Assembly: GCF_001953975.1 (NCBI RefSeq)
Contig: NZ_MBEJ01000094.1
Coordinates: 1-64,000, forward strand
DNA length: 64,000 bases
Direction: 5' to 3'
Origin: Mycobacterium sp. NS-7484
GTDB taxonomy: Bacteria > Actinomycetota > Actinomycetes > Mycobacteriales > Mycobacteriaceae
The position numbers and the translations under genes are program-made. Below the pieces are notes generated by a model. That model was not told the origin of the DNA, did no database searches, and worked only from the letters and a program-made list of their open reading frames with translations. This document shows positions 48,028 through 56,757 of this stretch, piece after piece. Position 1 is the stretch's first letter; the number at the start of each line of letters is the position of its first letter.

Positions 48028-48794
48028 GCGCCGCCGAACCGATGGTGCGGGCCGAGCGCGTGTGCAAGAACTTCGGTGCCCTGCACGTCCTCAAAGGGGT
48101 CACCCTCGAGGTCGGCAGGGGCGAGGTGTTGTGCATGGTGGGCCCGTCGGGCTCGGGCAAGTCGACCTTCCTGCGCTGCATCAATCACCTTGAGCAGGTC
48201 AACGCCGGCCGGCTGTACGTGGACGGGGAGCTCGTCGGCTATCACGAACGCGGGGGCAAGCTCCACGAGATGGCGCCGCGCGAAGCGGCTCGACAACGCC
48301 GCGACATTGGCATGGTGTTCCAGCACTTCAATCTGTTCCCGCACCGCACGGCGCTCGAGAACATCATCGAGGCGCCCATCCAGGTCAAGAAGGTGAAGAA
48401 GGACGCTGCCCTGGCGCGGGCCAGAGATCTGCTGGACCAGGTGGGGTTGGCGGCCAAGGCCGACGCCTATCCCGCACAGCTGTCGGGTGGTCAACAGCAA
48501 CGGGTCGCCATCGCCAGAGCGCTGGCGATGAACCCCAAGCTGATGCTGTTCGACGAGCCGACGTCGGCCTTGGATCCCGAGCTCGTCGGTGAGGTGCTGG
48601 CAGTCATCAAGAAGCTCGCCGGTGAGGGGATGACCATGGTGGTGGTGACCCACGAGATGGGTTTCGCCCGTGAAGTCGCCGACAAACTGGTGTTCATGGA
48701 CGGCGGCGTGGTGGTGGAGTCCGGCTCGCCGCGCGAGGTGATGAGCAACCCCAAACATGAACGGACAAAAGAGTTTCTGTCGAAGGTGATGTAG
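48024..48794 (+). CDS. Polar amino-acid ABC transporter, ATP-binding protein
   Basis: A 256-residue GlnQ/HisP-type ATPase that powers the permease. Walker A GPSGSGKST, Q-loop MVFQHFNLFPH, signature LSGGQQQR, Walker B LMLFDEPTSALDPE and H-loop VVVTHEMGFA are all intact. The insertion with HERGGKLHEMAPREAARQ before the Q-loop is normal for this subfamily. The GTG start overlaps the permease stop by 4 bp. The rhodanese gene follows 10 bp downstream. Confidence 0.93.
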   Translation: MSAAEPMVRAERVCKNFGALHVLKGVTLEVGRGEVLCMVGPSGSGKSTFLRCINHLEQVNAGRLYVDGELVGYHERGGKLHEMAPREAARQRRDIGMVFQHFNLFPHRTALENIIEAPIQVKKVKKDAALARARDLLDQVGLAAKADAYPAQLSGGQQQRVAIARALAMNPKLMLFDEPTSALDPELVGEVLAVIKKLAGEGMTMVVVTHEMGFAREVADKLVFMDGGVVVESGSPREVMSNPKHERTKEFLSKVM

Positions 48795-48804
48795 CGTCGG
48801 GAAC

Positions 48805-49662
48805 GTGACCCGTGTGCGCGCCGACGTCTTCGTCACGGCGGACGAACTTCGTGATCGTCTCGAGTCAGGCGGTCCCGTCACGCTGCTCGACGTCCGCTGG
48901 ACCCTCGCCGAGCCGGACGGACGACCGGCGTATCTCAACGGTCATCTGCCCGGCGCGGTCTACGTCTCCCTCGACGACGACCTCACCGATTACCGCGTCA
49001 CCGGCCGCGGCCGGCATCCGCTGCCATCCGGGGCCGACCTGCAGGCCGCGGCCCGCCGCTGGGGAGTGCGCACCGGCGTGCCCACCGTGGTCTACGACGA
49101 CTGGAACCGTGCCGGCTCGGCCCGGGCCTGGTGGGTGCTCACCGCAGCCGGGATCGACGGTGTCCGCATCCTCGACGGCGGCCTGCCGGCGTGGACGGCG
49201 GCAGGCGGCACCCTGCAGGCGGGCGAGGTGACCCCTGAGACCGGTGACGTCGAGGTCCGCCATGACGACCTGTACGACGGGGCGCTGGGCACCCTGACGG
49301 CCCAACAGGTCGCCGCCGATGTCGACGTGCTGCTGGATGCGCGCGCACCGGAACGGTTCCGCGGCGATCTCGAACCCGTCGACCCGGTGGCCGGCCACAT
49401 CCCCGGAGCGGTCAACCTGCCCAGTACCCAATTGCTGTCCGAGGACGGCACGCTTGTTCCCGAGGCCCGACTGCACGCCCTGTTGGCAGATCGGGGCGTG
49501 ACGGGAAGCGCCGCTGTCGGCGCGTACTGCGGCTCAGGCGTCACCGCGGCACTGGCAGTGGCGGCCCTGGCTGCCACCGGAGTCGACGCGGCGCTGTATC
49601 CGGGATCGTGGTCTGAGTGGGCGTCGAATCCGCAGCGGCCCGTGGCGCGGGGACCGAGTTAG
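48805..49662 (+). CDS. Thiosulfate/3-mercaptopyruvate sulfurtransferase (two-domain rhodanese)
   Basis: Transfers sulfane sulfur from thiosulfate or mercaptopyruvate to a thiol or cyanide. It has 285 residues in two rhodanese domains; the first (about 10-135) is inactive, with YDDWNRAGSARAWW at the loop position, and the second holds Cys242 in the active loop CGSGVTA. The loop sequence fits mercaptopyruvate-type enzymes. GTG at 48805 starts 10 bp after the ABC operon, so it may be cotranscribed, possibly joining uptake of a sulfur amino acid with its use; this is speculation. Confidence 0.88.
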   Translation: MTRVRADVFVTADELRDRLESGGPVTLLDVRWTLAEPDGRPAYLNGHLPGAVYVSLDDDLTDYRVTGRGRHPLPSGADLQAAARRWGVRTGVPTVVYDDWNRAGSARAWWVLTAAGIDGVRILDGGLPAWTAAGGTLQAGEVTPETGDVEVRHDDLYDGALGTLTAQQVAADVDVLLDARAPERFRGDLEPVDPVAGHIPGAVNLPSTQLLSEDGTLVPEARLHALLADRGVTGSAAVGAYCGSGVTAALAVAALAATGVDAALYPGSWSEWASNPQRPVARGPS

Positions 49663-49671
49663 CCTGAGCAA

Positions 49672-50829
49672 ATGCCGAGAAGCCCGGACCCGGTCACGCC
49701 GCTGTGGCGTGCCGCGCAGATCTTTCGGCTGTTGAGTTGCCTGTACGCCCTCGGATTCCAGATCGCGATCAACGACGATCTGGCGCGCCCGATCCTGGCC
49801 GGGGTGCTGTGCGCGGTCTTGATCCTGTGGAGCATCGCCTGCGCGGTGGCTTACCTGCAGGGCTTCGGCCGACGTGCATCGTGGGTGATCGCCGAGGTCG
49901 TCGTCGCGCTGGTGCTCATGCTGTCCACCGAATTGGTGGCGGCCGACCATTGGATCGCCGACAACCAGTCCTGGCCGACCACGTTGTGGGCCACCAATGC
50001 GACGATTTCGGCGGCGCTGCAGTTCGGCCCGGTCGGGGGGATGTCGGCCGGACTGGCTGTGATGGCGGCGGCGGCCGCGTTGAAGGGTTACATCAGCATC
50101 AATCTGGGCCGTAACGCGACCATCGTCATTGAATTGGCGGTGGGTCTGGCGGTCGGGATGGCGGCCCAGACCGCCCGCCGGGCACATGCCGAGTTACAGC
50201 GCGCGGCACGCTTGGCCGCCTCGTTGGAAGAACGCGAACGGTTGTCGCGGCGGGTACACGACGGAGCCATCCAGGTGCTCGCGCTCGTTGCCCGCAAGGG
50301 CCGCGAGATCGGCGGGGAGACAGCGCAATTGGCCGAGCTGGCCGCCGAGCAGGAACGTGCCCTGCGCCGGCTGGTCAGTGCGCCCGACCCAGACGCCGAA
50401 TCCGGTTCGGCCACCGACATCGGGGCGCTCTTGCGGTCCCGCGCATCGGATCGGATTGCGGTCAGCCTGCCCGCAGAACCGGTGCTGCTCGCCCATGCCG
50501 TCGCCCAGGAGTTGTTCGCCGCCGCGGGCAACGCCCTGGACAACGCGGTCGCCCACGCCGGGCCGGACGCCCGGATCTTCGTGCTGCTGGAAGATCTTGG
50601 TGATTCCGTGACGGTGAGCATCCGCGACGACGGTGTCGGCATCGCCGATGGACGGTTGGACGAGGCGGTCCGCGAAGGACACGTCGGCATCGCGAAATCC
50701 ATTGTCGGCCGGATGGAGTGGTTGGGTGGACAGGCGCAGCTCAGTACCGCCCCGGGCTGCGGTACGGAATGGGAACTGACGCTACCGCGGTCGGCCGCCG
50801 ATCGTGCTGTCGTCGAGAAGGGACAGTGA
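49672..50829 (+). CDS. MacS-like sensor histidine kinase (NarL type)
   Basis: A 385-residue membrane sensor kinase. An N-terminal membrane region (about residues 15-165) has five or six hydrophobic helices of the DUF5931 type, followed by a dimerisation helix with the phospho-acceptor His196 in RRVHDGAIQ. The ATPase domain shows NALDNAVAHAG and DDGVGIADGR, ending with GCGTEWELTLP. The short extracytoplasmic loops suggest sensing of membrane or lipid state. The 3' end overlaps the response regulator gene by 1 bp (TGATG). Confidence 0.88.
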   Translation: MPRSPDPVTPLWRAAQIFRLLSCLYALGFQIAINDDLARPILAGVLCAVLILWSIACAVAYLQGFGRRASWVIAEVVVALVLMLSTELVAADHWIADNQSWPTTLWATNATISAALQFGPVGGMSAGLAVMAAAAALKGYISINLGRNATIVIELAVGLAVGMAAQTARRAHAELQRAARLAASLEERERLSRRVHDGAIQVLALVARKGREIGGETAQLAELAAEQERALRRLVSAPDPDAESGSATDIGALLRSRASDRIAVSLPAEPVLLAHAVAQELFAAAGNALDNAVAHAGPDARIFVLLEDLGDSVTVSIRDDGVGIADGRLDEAVREGHVGIAKSIVGRMEWLGGQAQLSTAPGCGTEWELTLPRSAADRAVVEKGQ

Positions 50830-51482
50830 TGACCGAAGGTGCCCTGACCGTGATGGTGGTCGACGACCATCCGATCTGGCGCGACGCGGTGGCGCGCGAT
50901 CTGGCCGACGACGGATTCGAGGTCGTCGCCACCGCCGAGGGCGCGGCCGCCGCGCGCCGGCGAGCCGAGGTGGTGCGGCCGGATGTCGTGGTGATGGACA
51001 TGAGCCTGTCCGACGGCAGCGGTGCGACCGCCACCGCGGAGGTGCTCACCGTCTCACCGTCGTCACGGGTTCTGGTGTTGTCGGCCTCCGACGAGCGCGA
51101 CGATGTCCTGGAGGCGGTCAAGGCCGGGGCCACCGGCTATCTGGTGAAGAGTGCGTCCAAGGCGGAGTTGACCGCGGCGGTACGTGCCACCGCCGAAGGG
51201 CGTGCCGTGTTCACCCCGGGGCTGGCCGGGCTGGTCCTCGGCGAGTACCGACGCATCGCCCAACGGCCGGACGACGGTCCGGCCACACCGAGCCTGACCG
51301 AACGTGAAACCGAGGTGCTGCGGTATGTGGCAAAAGGGTTGACGGCCAAGCAGATCGCCACCCGGCTTTCGCTGAGCCACCGCACGGTGGAGAACCATGT
51401 CCAGGCGACGTTCCGCAAGTTGCAGGTCGCCAATCGAGTCGAGCTGGCGCGCTACGCCATCGAACACGGACTCGACGAGTAG
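50829..51482 (+). CDS. LuxR/NarL-family response regulator (MacR-like)
   Basis: A 217-residue response regulator, partner of the upstream kinase. The receiver domain has the acidic pocket VVDDHP and the phospho-acceptor Asp57 in VVVMDMSLSDG, with GYLVKSASK near residue 105. The C-terminal helix-turn-helix is TERETEVLRYVAKGLTAKQIATRLSLS with HRTVENHVQATFRKL. ATG at 50829 overlaps the kinase stop. Probable targets are itself and the neighbouring DUF2339 gene; no binding site was identified. Confidence 0.92.
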   Translation: MTEGALTVMVVDDHPIWRDAVARDLADDGFEVVATAEGAAAARRRAEVVRPDVVVMDMSLSDGSGATATAEVLTVSPSSRVLVLSASDERDDVLEAVKAGATGYLVKSASKAELTAAVRATAEGRAVFTPGLAGLVLGEYRRIAQRPDDGPATPSLTERETEVLRYVAKGLTAKQIATRLSLSHRTVENHVQATFRKLQVANRVELARYAIEHGLDE

Positions 51483-51525
51483 TCCTACTCATCACGGCGA
51501 CGGATTCTGTTGCCAGGATGAGGGC

Positions 51526-53313
51526 ATGAGCGAACCAAATCGCGTGGTGATCGCCCGCATGTCGTCGGATCTCGCCGCGATCTCGGCATACCTGAACCGG
51601 GTCGCCACCGATCTGGGGGAGTTGGGTCGGATGCTCGATCGGGCTCCGGCGCCCACCCCGCCGCCCGCTCCGCCGCCCAAACCGGTCCGCGCTGCGACGG
51701 TGCGATCGCAGACACCCGCGCCGCCTCCCGAGCGTTCCGAGGGCTGGATCGGCAAGGCGCTCGCGGCGGCCGGCGTGACCGTGACGCTCACGGGTGTGGT
51801 GTTGTTGCTGGTGTTGGCCGCTCAGGCGGGCATCCTGCGCCCTGAGTTCCGGGTGGCCGCAGGCGCGGTGCTGGCTGCCGTGCTGGTGGGAGCCGGATGG
51901 GCGCTGCACCGCCGACCGGATGGCCGAACCGGGGCAATCGCCTTGGCTGCCACGGGGATTGCTGCTGCCTACATGGACGTCATCGCGGTGACGTCGATCT
52001 ACCATTGGGCGCCCGCGCCGATCGGGCTGGCCTTGGCCGCGGCGGTCGGTGGCGTGGGCCTGATGCTGGCGCGCCGGTGGAACGCCCAGAATCTCGGCAT
52101 GTTGGTGCTGGTGCCGCTGATCGCGTTGGCTCCCGCCATCACGGACGGGGTGACGCTGTTGCTCATCGGATTCATGCTGGCCTTGTCGGCGGCCGCGCTG
52201 CCGGTCCAAGTGGGCCGGGATTGGCTGTGGTTGTACGCCGCGCGGACGGTCGCGGCCACCGGGCCACTGCTGATCGCCTTGGTGGCGACCACGATCGGCG
52301 GTCACCACGATCTGATGCTCGCGCTGGCGTGTGCGGTTGCGGCGGTGCTCGCGTTGGGCAGCGGGCTGCTGACGTTGCGCTGGACCACCAGACCGGCGGC
52401 CACGGCGGTGTGGACGGCCGGTGGAGTACTGCCACTGCTCTGTGTCTCGGCCGCTGTGGACCGGGTGATCGCGGCGCTGATGGTGGCCGCGTTGGCGGCG
52501 GCCCTGGTGGCCATTGTGGCGCTGGGCGACCGCGTGCCCGGCGTGAGTGCGACGGTTCGGCAGGTGTGGACGGTCCTGGCCGCGGTTGCCGCCCTGGTGG
52601 CGGTGCTGGTGGCCTTCGACGGCGAGGTGTCGGGCCCGGTGGTGCTGGCCATGGCAACGGTGATTGCGGTCGGCGGGCGCCATGGTGGTGTGACGCGGTG
52701 GATTGCTGTTGGAATGGCCGTTGTGGGCGGTGCCATCTTCCTGGATTCGGCCGGGCCCGAGATGCTGGTCGACGCCACCGAATTGCTAGGGGGAGTGATG
52801 GTTTCGGTGTTGGTGAGCAGCCTGCTGGCGATCGCGGCCGCGGCCGCGATCGGATGGGCATTTTCGAGTGGCGAGCTGATCGACCGTGAGGTCATCCGGC
52901 TGGTGTGGGCGGTGGCCGCGGTGGTGGCGGGGTACGCGGTGACGGTGTTCACCGTGACCGCCGGTGTGGCGATCGGCGGGGTTCAGGCCGGGTTCTTCGG
53001 TGGCCACATGGCGGCAACCATCTGTTGGATCGCGGCAGCGGCCGGACTACTCGGATACGCCGCACGTCAACCCAAAGCGCACCGATCGCTGTTGATCGGT
53101 GGCGGTATGACGCTGGTCGCGGCCGCGACGGCCAAGTTGTTCCTCTTCGACCTGGGCACGCTCGACGGGATGTTCCGGGTGGCGGTATTCATCGTGGTCG
53201 GATTGGCGCTGTTGGGCATGGGAGCGGGTTACGCCCGTCTGCTCAACCAGCAGGACCAGGGCATCGCACGCTCTGATGTGAGCGCGAACACGACCCCGTC
53301 TATTTTGGAATGA
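51526..53313 (+). CDS. DUF2339 polytopic membrane protein
   Basis: A 595-residue protein of the DUF2339 family. A short cytoplasmic start with a predicted helix is followed by a proline-rich linker (PAPTPPPAPPPKP) and about 18-20 hydrophobic helices. SEGWIGKALAAAGVTVTLTG at the first helix and the last helix region KLFLFDLGTLDGMFRVAVF are typical of the family. The function is unknown. It begins 43 bp after the response regulator gene and may be its target. ATG at 51526 was chosen. Confidence 0.82.
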   Translation: MSEPNRVVIARMSSDLAAISAYLNRVATDLGELGRMLDRAPAPTPPPAPPPKPVRAATVRSQTPAPPPERSEGWIGKALAAAGVTVTLTGVVLLLVLAAQAGILRPEFRVAAGAVLAAVLVGAGWALHRRPDGRTGAIALAATGIAAAYMDVIAVTSIYHWAPAPIGLALAAAVGGVGLMLARRWNAQNLGMLVLVPLIALAPAITDGVTLLLIGFMLALSAAALPVQVGRDWLWLYAARTVAATGPLLIALVATTIGGHHDLMLALACAVAAVLALGSGLLTLRWTTRPAATAVWTAGGVLPLLCVSAAVDRVIAALMVAALAAALVAIVALGDRVPGVSATVRQVWTVLAAVAALVAVLVAFDGEVSGPVVLAMATVIAVGGRHGGVTRWIAVGMAVVGGAIFLDSAGPEMLVDATELLGGVMVSVLVSSLLAIAAAAAIGWAFSSGELIDREVIRLVWAVAAVVAGYAVTVFTVTAGVAIGGVQAGFFGGHMAATICWIAAAAGLLGYAARQPKAHRSLLIGGGMTLVAAATAKLFLFDLGTLDGMFRVAVFIVVGLALLGMGAGYARLLNQQDQGIARSDVSANTTPSILE

Positions 53314-53332
53314 TTCCAGAAAATATCGGGTT
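53306..53332 (+). promoter_or_regulatory. ECF-sigma-like promoter and inverted repeat before dps
   Basis: GGAAT (53307-53311) and GTT (53330-53332) are 18 bp apart, matching the GGAAY-N16-18-GTT pattern of mycobacterial SigH/SigE promoters. The -35 lies inside a perfect inverted repeat TGGAAT-G-ATTCCA (53306-53318). The dps ATG follows 10 bp after the -10. Sigma-factor choice is inferred. Confidence 0.5.
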
Positions 53333-53341
53333 GTCCATGGC

Positions 53342-53827
53342 ATGAGTACACGTCGAACCGAAACTGATATCCAGGGCTACCAGGCCGCTCCCGAGCTCAG
53401 CGCAGCCCTGCAGCAAGTGCTCGTCGACCTGATCGAATTGGGTCTCCAGGGTAAACAGGCCCACTGGAACGTCGTCGGCACCAACTTCCGCGATCTGCAC
53501 CTGCAGCTCGATGAAGTCGTCGATTTCGCCCGGGAGGGTGCGGACACCATCGCCGAACGGATGCGCGCGCTGGACGCCGTTCCCGACGGACGCACAGACA
53601 CCGTCGCAGCGACCACCACGCTTCCACAGTTCCCCGGCTACGAACGAAGCACCGATGAGGTCGTCGATCTCATCGCCACCCGGATCTATGCGACTGTCGG
53701 CACCCTGCGTCAGGTACACGATCCCGTCGATGCGCACGACCCCAGTACTGCCGACATCCTGCACCAGCTGATCGACGGACTGGAGAAGCTGGCGTGGCTG
53801 ATCAAGTCGGAGAACCGCAAGGTCTAA
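53342..53827 (+). CDS. dps: Dps family DNA-binding ferritin-like protein
   Basis: A 161-residue dodecameric ferritin-like protein that oxidises and stores iron and shields DNA in stress or stationary phase. The ferroxidase residues at the subunit interface are visible in GKQAHWNVVG and LHLQLDEVVDFAREGADTIAERM. The C-terminal tail is short (SENRKV) with few lysines, and the N-terminal TRRTETD could contact DNA. By place next to the adenylyl cyclase it corresponds to M. smegmatis Dps2. Its stop codon overlaps that of the convergent cya gene (4 bp). Confidence 0.92.
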   Translation: MSTRRTETDIQGYQAAPELSAALQQVLVDLIELGLQGKQAHWNVVGTNFRDLHLQLDEVVDFAREGADTIAERMRALDAVPDGRTDTVAATTTLPQFPGYERSTDEVVDLIATRIYATVGTLRQVHDPVDAHDPSTADILHQLIDGLEKLAWLIKSENRKV

Positions 53828-55119
53828 CCGGTCGCCGGTGGCACGGTCGAGGCGGTACGTGGCGGGCCAGTGGCCTCCAGCCGGTCGCGTACCGCCTCGT
53901 CGTCGCGACGCCCGACCAGGTACCAGGTGTGCATGAGCCCCTTGCCCTTGATCTCCACGTCGCCGCGTTCTTCGAGCACGAACGCGTGGTTGATGCGGTC
54001 ATACACGTTCTGGGGCACCTGGATTCGGCCGGCGATATCGGTGGTCTCCATGCGTGAGGCGACGTTGACCGCGTCACCCCACACGTCGTAGAAGAACTTC
54101 CGGGCACCGACCACTCCGGCGACCACGGGCCCGGCGGCCAGACCGATCCGCAGCGGCACCGCCCTTCCCCGGGGATCCTTGAGATCAGCCACGGCGTCGG
54201 CCAGATCGAGCGCCAGACATGCCAGCGCCTCGATGTGGTCGGCGCGCGGTCTGGGCACCCCGGCCACCACCATGTAGGAATCACCGCTCGTTTTGACCTT
54301 CTCCAGACCGTGGCGGTCCACCAGCGCATCCAGATCGGTGTACAGCCGGTCCAGGAAGCGCACCAGATCGGTCGGCGAGATGTCGCTGGCCCGCTCGGTA
54401 TAGCCGGCAATGTCGGCGAACAGGATCGAGGCGTCGTCGTACTTGTCGGCGATGATGGTGCGCGACGGGTCCTTGAGTCGCTGGGCGATCGTGGTCGGCA
54501 GGATGTTGGCCAGCAATTGCTCGGACCGTTGATATTCGGCTTCCATCGCATGCTCGGCCCGGGCCACCTCACGCATCGCCACCCACACCGTGGCAAACAC
54601 CATCACGGCAGCGGACACGGCGGACAGGACGAAGCCGGCGGTCATGGCCCATGGCGGTCCGAGGCCGCGGTCGCGCGGCGTCAGCATCTCCAACGTGATC
54701 GTGGCCGCCACGGCCACGGCTGCCAGCGTCGCCGCCAACGCGATCCGCTCGATACCCAACACCAGCACCACCAGCGATGCGGCGACGACGAAGTAGAACT
54801 GCAGCCCCGAGCCGGTCCCGACCGCAAAACACATGACCGACACCGACGTGAAGGCCACCAGAAAGAAGGCGAGCGGCGCGATCAATTCGCCGAATCGGTA
54901 CAGCAGTGGCACCAACAGGAACAACGCGGCGGTCGCGAGGTTGACGAAGCCGAACCGCCACATCGGCCCGCCGAGCACAAGTTGGAAGATTCCGAAACCC
55001 CCCGACACGGCCGCAGCGATCCAGGCCGCGATGTTCAACACCCGCAGTCGGCTCGACACGCTCTCGGCGTAGTGCCGAGTGCGGGCCGGTACGCGGTTGT
55101 TCAGCGCCATCTCGGGCAT
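53824..55119 (-). CDS. cya: Membrane class III adenylyl cyclase (Rv1625c-like)
   Basis: Makes cAMP from ATP. About 431 residues: six membrane helices (about 30-195), a coupling helix, and a C-terminal class IIIa cyclase domain as in half a mammalian adenylyl cyclase; it works as a homodimer. The catalytic residues are all present: metal Asp in ILFADIAGYTE, substrate Lys and second metal Asp in EKVKTSGDSYM, adenine Asp in FFYDVWGDAVNVASRME, with the transition-state Asn and Arg in the same block. ATG at 55119 was chosen; GTG at 55149 is possible. Its product would serve CRP, whose possible site lies before cydA. Confidence 0.9.
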   Translation of the reverse strand: MPEMALNNRVPARTRHYAESVSSRLRVLNIAAWIAAAVSGGFGIFQLVLGGPMWRFGFVNLATAALFLLVPLLYRFGELIAPLAFFLVAFTSVSVMCFAVGTGSGLQFYFVVAASLVVLVLGIERIALAATLAAVAVAATITLEMLTPRDRGLGPPWAMTAGFVLSAVSAAVMVFATVWVAMREVARAEHAMEAEYQRSEQLLANILPTTIAQRLKDPSRTIIADKYDDASILFADIAGYTERASDISPTDLVRFLDRLYTDLDALVDRHGLEKVKTSGDSYMVVAGVPRPRADHIEALACLALDLADAVADLKDPRGRAVPLRIGLAAGPVVAGVVGARKFFYDVWGDAVNVASRMETTDIAGRIQVPQNVYDRINHAFVLEERGDVEIKGKGLMHTWYLVGRRDDEAVRDRLEATGPPRTASTVPPATG

Positions 55120-55325
55120 GCACACCGACCGGCGGACCTCGACCACCACGGATGAAAGCGTATCGCCGCAGGCAGCGCGGTTGGCCGAATTTGCGCGGAC
55201 GCTGCCGAGCGGGTCCGCCAGCAAACACCCGACGACCCGTACGCCGCAACCCGTATGCCACAATAGGAACCTGTTCTAGTGAATGCGGCCGCCGAGCCGC
55301 TGATCTCTTCCGGGGGGATCCCGTC

Positions 55326-56231
55326 GTGGACCGGTCATGGATGCGTACCACCGCTGCCGGCTGTGCAATCGCGTGCGGAGCCATGGTGGCCGGGCCTGGA
55401 ATGGCCGGCACCGCAGTGGCCTCCGCCGATCTGTTCGGCATCGACTTCGACGTGCTGCACATCTTCGACCACAAGCAAAAGAAGAAAAAATCCGATCGCG
55501 GGGCCCGGGTCGGTGCGCAGCGCAACGGCCGTATCGGTGGGCCACCGGCATCGTCCGGGACGTCCGGGACGTCCGGGGCTTCCGAGGCTTCGGGAGCGTC
55601 GGCCAAGGTGGGTGCCTCCGAAGCCTCTGCGCCGGAGGCTCGTGCGGCCACCTCCGCGCAGGCTCCGACCGCCGTCGTGTCCGTGGGTGAGGTTCTGTCG
55701 GCGGGCGTGGCCGGGGGAGGTGTCCTCACCTCCCGTGGGGGCGGGGCCGCCGGGATTCCCCGCAACGGCAACATCGGCAGGGCACCCAACCTCGCTCCGG
55801 TGCCCACCGCGCCGAGCAGTCGGAAAATAGTCATTCGTGCGGCCCCGCCGAAGGCGCCGGCGCCGTTGTCACCCGCCGTTCCCGCGGCGCCGGCCGCCCC
55901 GGCGCCGGTGGTCGCTCCACCCGCGCCGGTCATCACCGCACCCGCACCCGTCGCGCCCCCGGCGGCTACACCGCCGGCCCCGATGGCGCCCGCGCCCAGA
56001 TCGGAACCCCCTGCCGCCCAGTTCCTTACGGCTCCGGCGGTCCCGGAGTCCTTCCGTCCGGGATACGCGGATTATCTGCGCACCGCCAGTACTTCCGATC
56101 TTCTCTTCGCCGTGCTGCCCGGATTGGGCGGCATGGTGTTGTTGACCGCGGTGGGCGGCGTGGCCGGCTTCCGCCAGGCGCGGGCCGCACACCGACTGCC
56201 CTCGCCGCAGATCGCCCGGTTCCTGCCGTAG
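55326..56231 (+). CDS. Exported Ala/Pro-rich protein with C-terminal membrane anchor
   Basis: A 301-residue protein of unknown function. An N-terminal signal peptide (CAIACGAMVAGPGMAGTAVASA) ends near residue 35. A short conserved-looking DLFGIDFDVLHIFDHKQKKKK follows, then a low-complexity Ala/Ser/Gly and Ala/Pro region (about residues 70-230), and a C-terminal hydrophobic helix (AVLPGLGGMVLLTAVGGVAG) followed by arginines. This is the layout of a wall-spanning, membrane-anchored protein. GTG at 55326 has GGGGGGA about 12 nt upstream. It is divergent from cya. Confidence 0.7.
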   Translation: MDRSWMRTTAAGCAIACGAMVAGPGMAGTAVASADLFGIDFDVLHIFDHKQKKKKSDRGARVGAQRNGRIGGPPASSGTSGTSGASEASGASAKVGASEASAPEARAATSAQAPTAVVSVGEVLSAGVAGGGVLTSRGGGAAGIPRNGNIGRAPNLAPVPTAPSSRKIVIRAAPPKAPAPLSPAVPAAPAAPAPVVAPPAPVITAPAPVAPPAATPPAPMAPAPRSEPPAAQFLTAPAVPESFRPGYADYLRTASTSDLLFAVLPGLGGMVLLTAVGGVAGFRQARAAHRLPSPQIARFLP

Positions 56232-56757
56232 CCGGTGTCCGACGTGGCACCGGATATCGAGGTGCAGTGACGTCAGGCCGGGCTCCTTGCGGACGGCAAA
56301 CACCGCGCAACGCGCCGAGCGACGTGTCGACGACGGTGCGGCCCGCATTTGTGAAGGTCAGTTAGATTCATTGTGCATCGCGGCACGGTGTCGACCGGTG
56401 TGCAGCAATGGCCCGATTCGTGGTCCATTCACCGAATTCACCAACCATCTGCCGATGTTTGGTCGGCGTCTGCCCGGTTTCACCACCGTCGCTCGTGGGC
56501 CCTCCTCAGTACTCGGCATGTGCGGTGGCGGGTATGCCAGCACGCACCGCATCCGGGTGAATATCAAGGCGTCAAGGCGATTCGGACCAAGTCCGTCGTT
56601 TGCGCCTTTATTGACGCATCGGCGTGTTTTACTCTTCGGGATCGGGTCGTGCTCACCATTGCGCACCTCGCGTCCGCGCGGGTGTGCACGTGGTCGAGCT
56701 TGGAATGTCACCGCGTCCCAGACTGGGCATCTCGCCGAGTTCGCATCCGATCTGTAG
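56232..56757. other. Non-coding stretch of 526 bp upstream of mmpS
   Basis: No supported gene. Open frames exist on both strands but lack start signals and recognisable protein character. Composition is less GC-rich from about 56440 on, as in regulatory or acquired DNA. No repeat of regulatory quality or IdeR-type iron box was found. It should contain the promoter of the mmpS-mmpL operon. Confidence 0.5.

Noticed and set aside
54235..55155. 306-codon plus-strand open frame over the adenylyl cyclase gene
   Set aside because: Antisense to a gene with every catalytic cyclase residue intact; translation is His/Arg-rich low complexity.
56287..56757. 156-codon open frame upstream of mmpS
   Set aside because: Translation is cysteine- and arginine-rich with no recognisable domain, there is no ribosome-binding site, and codon use differs from neighbouring genes.
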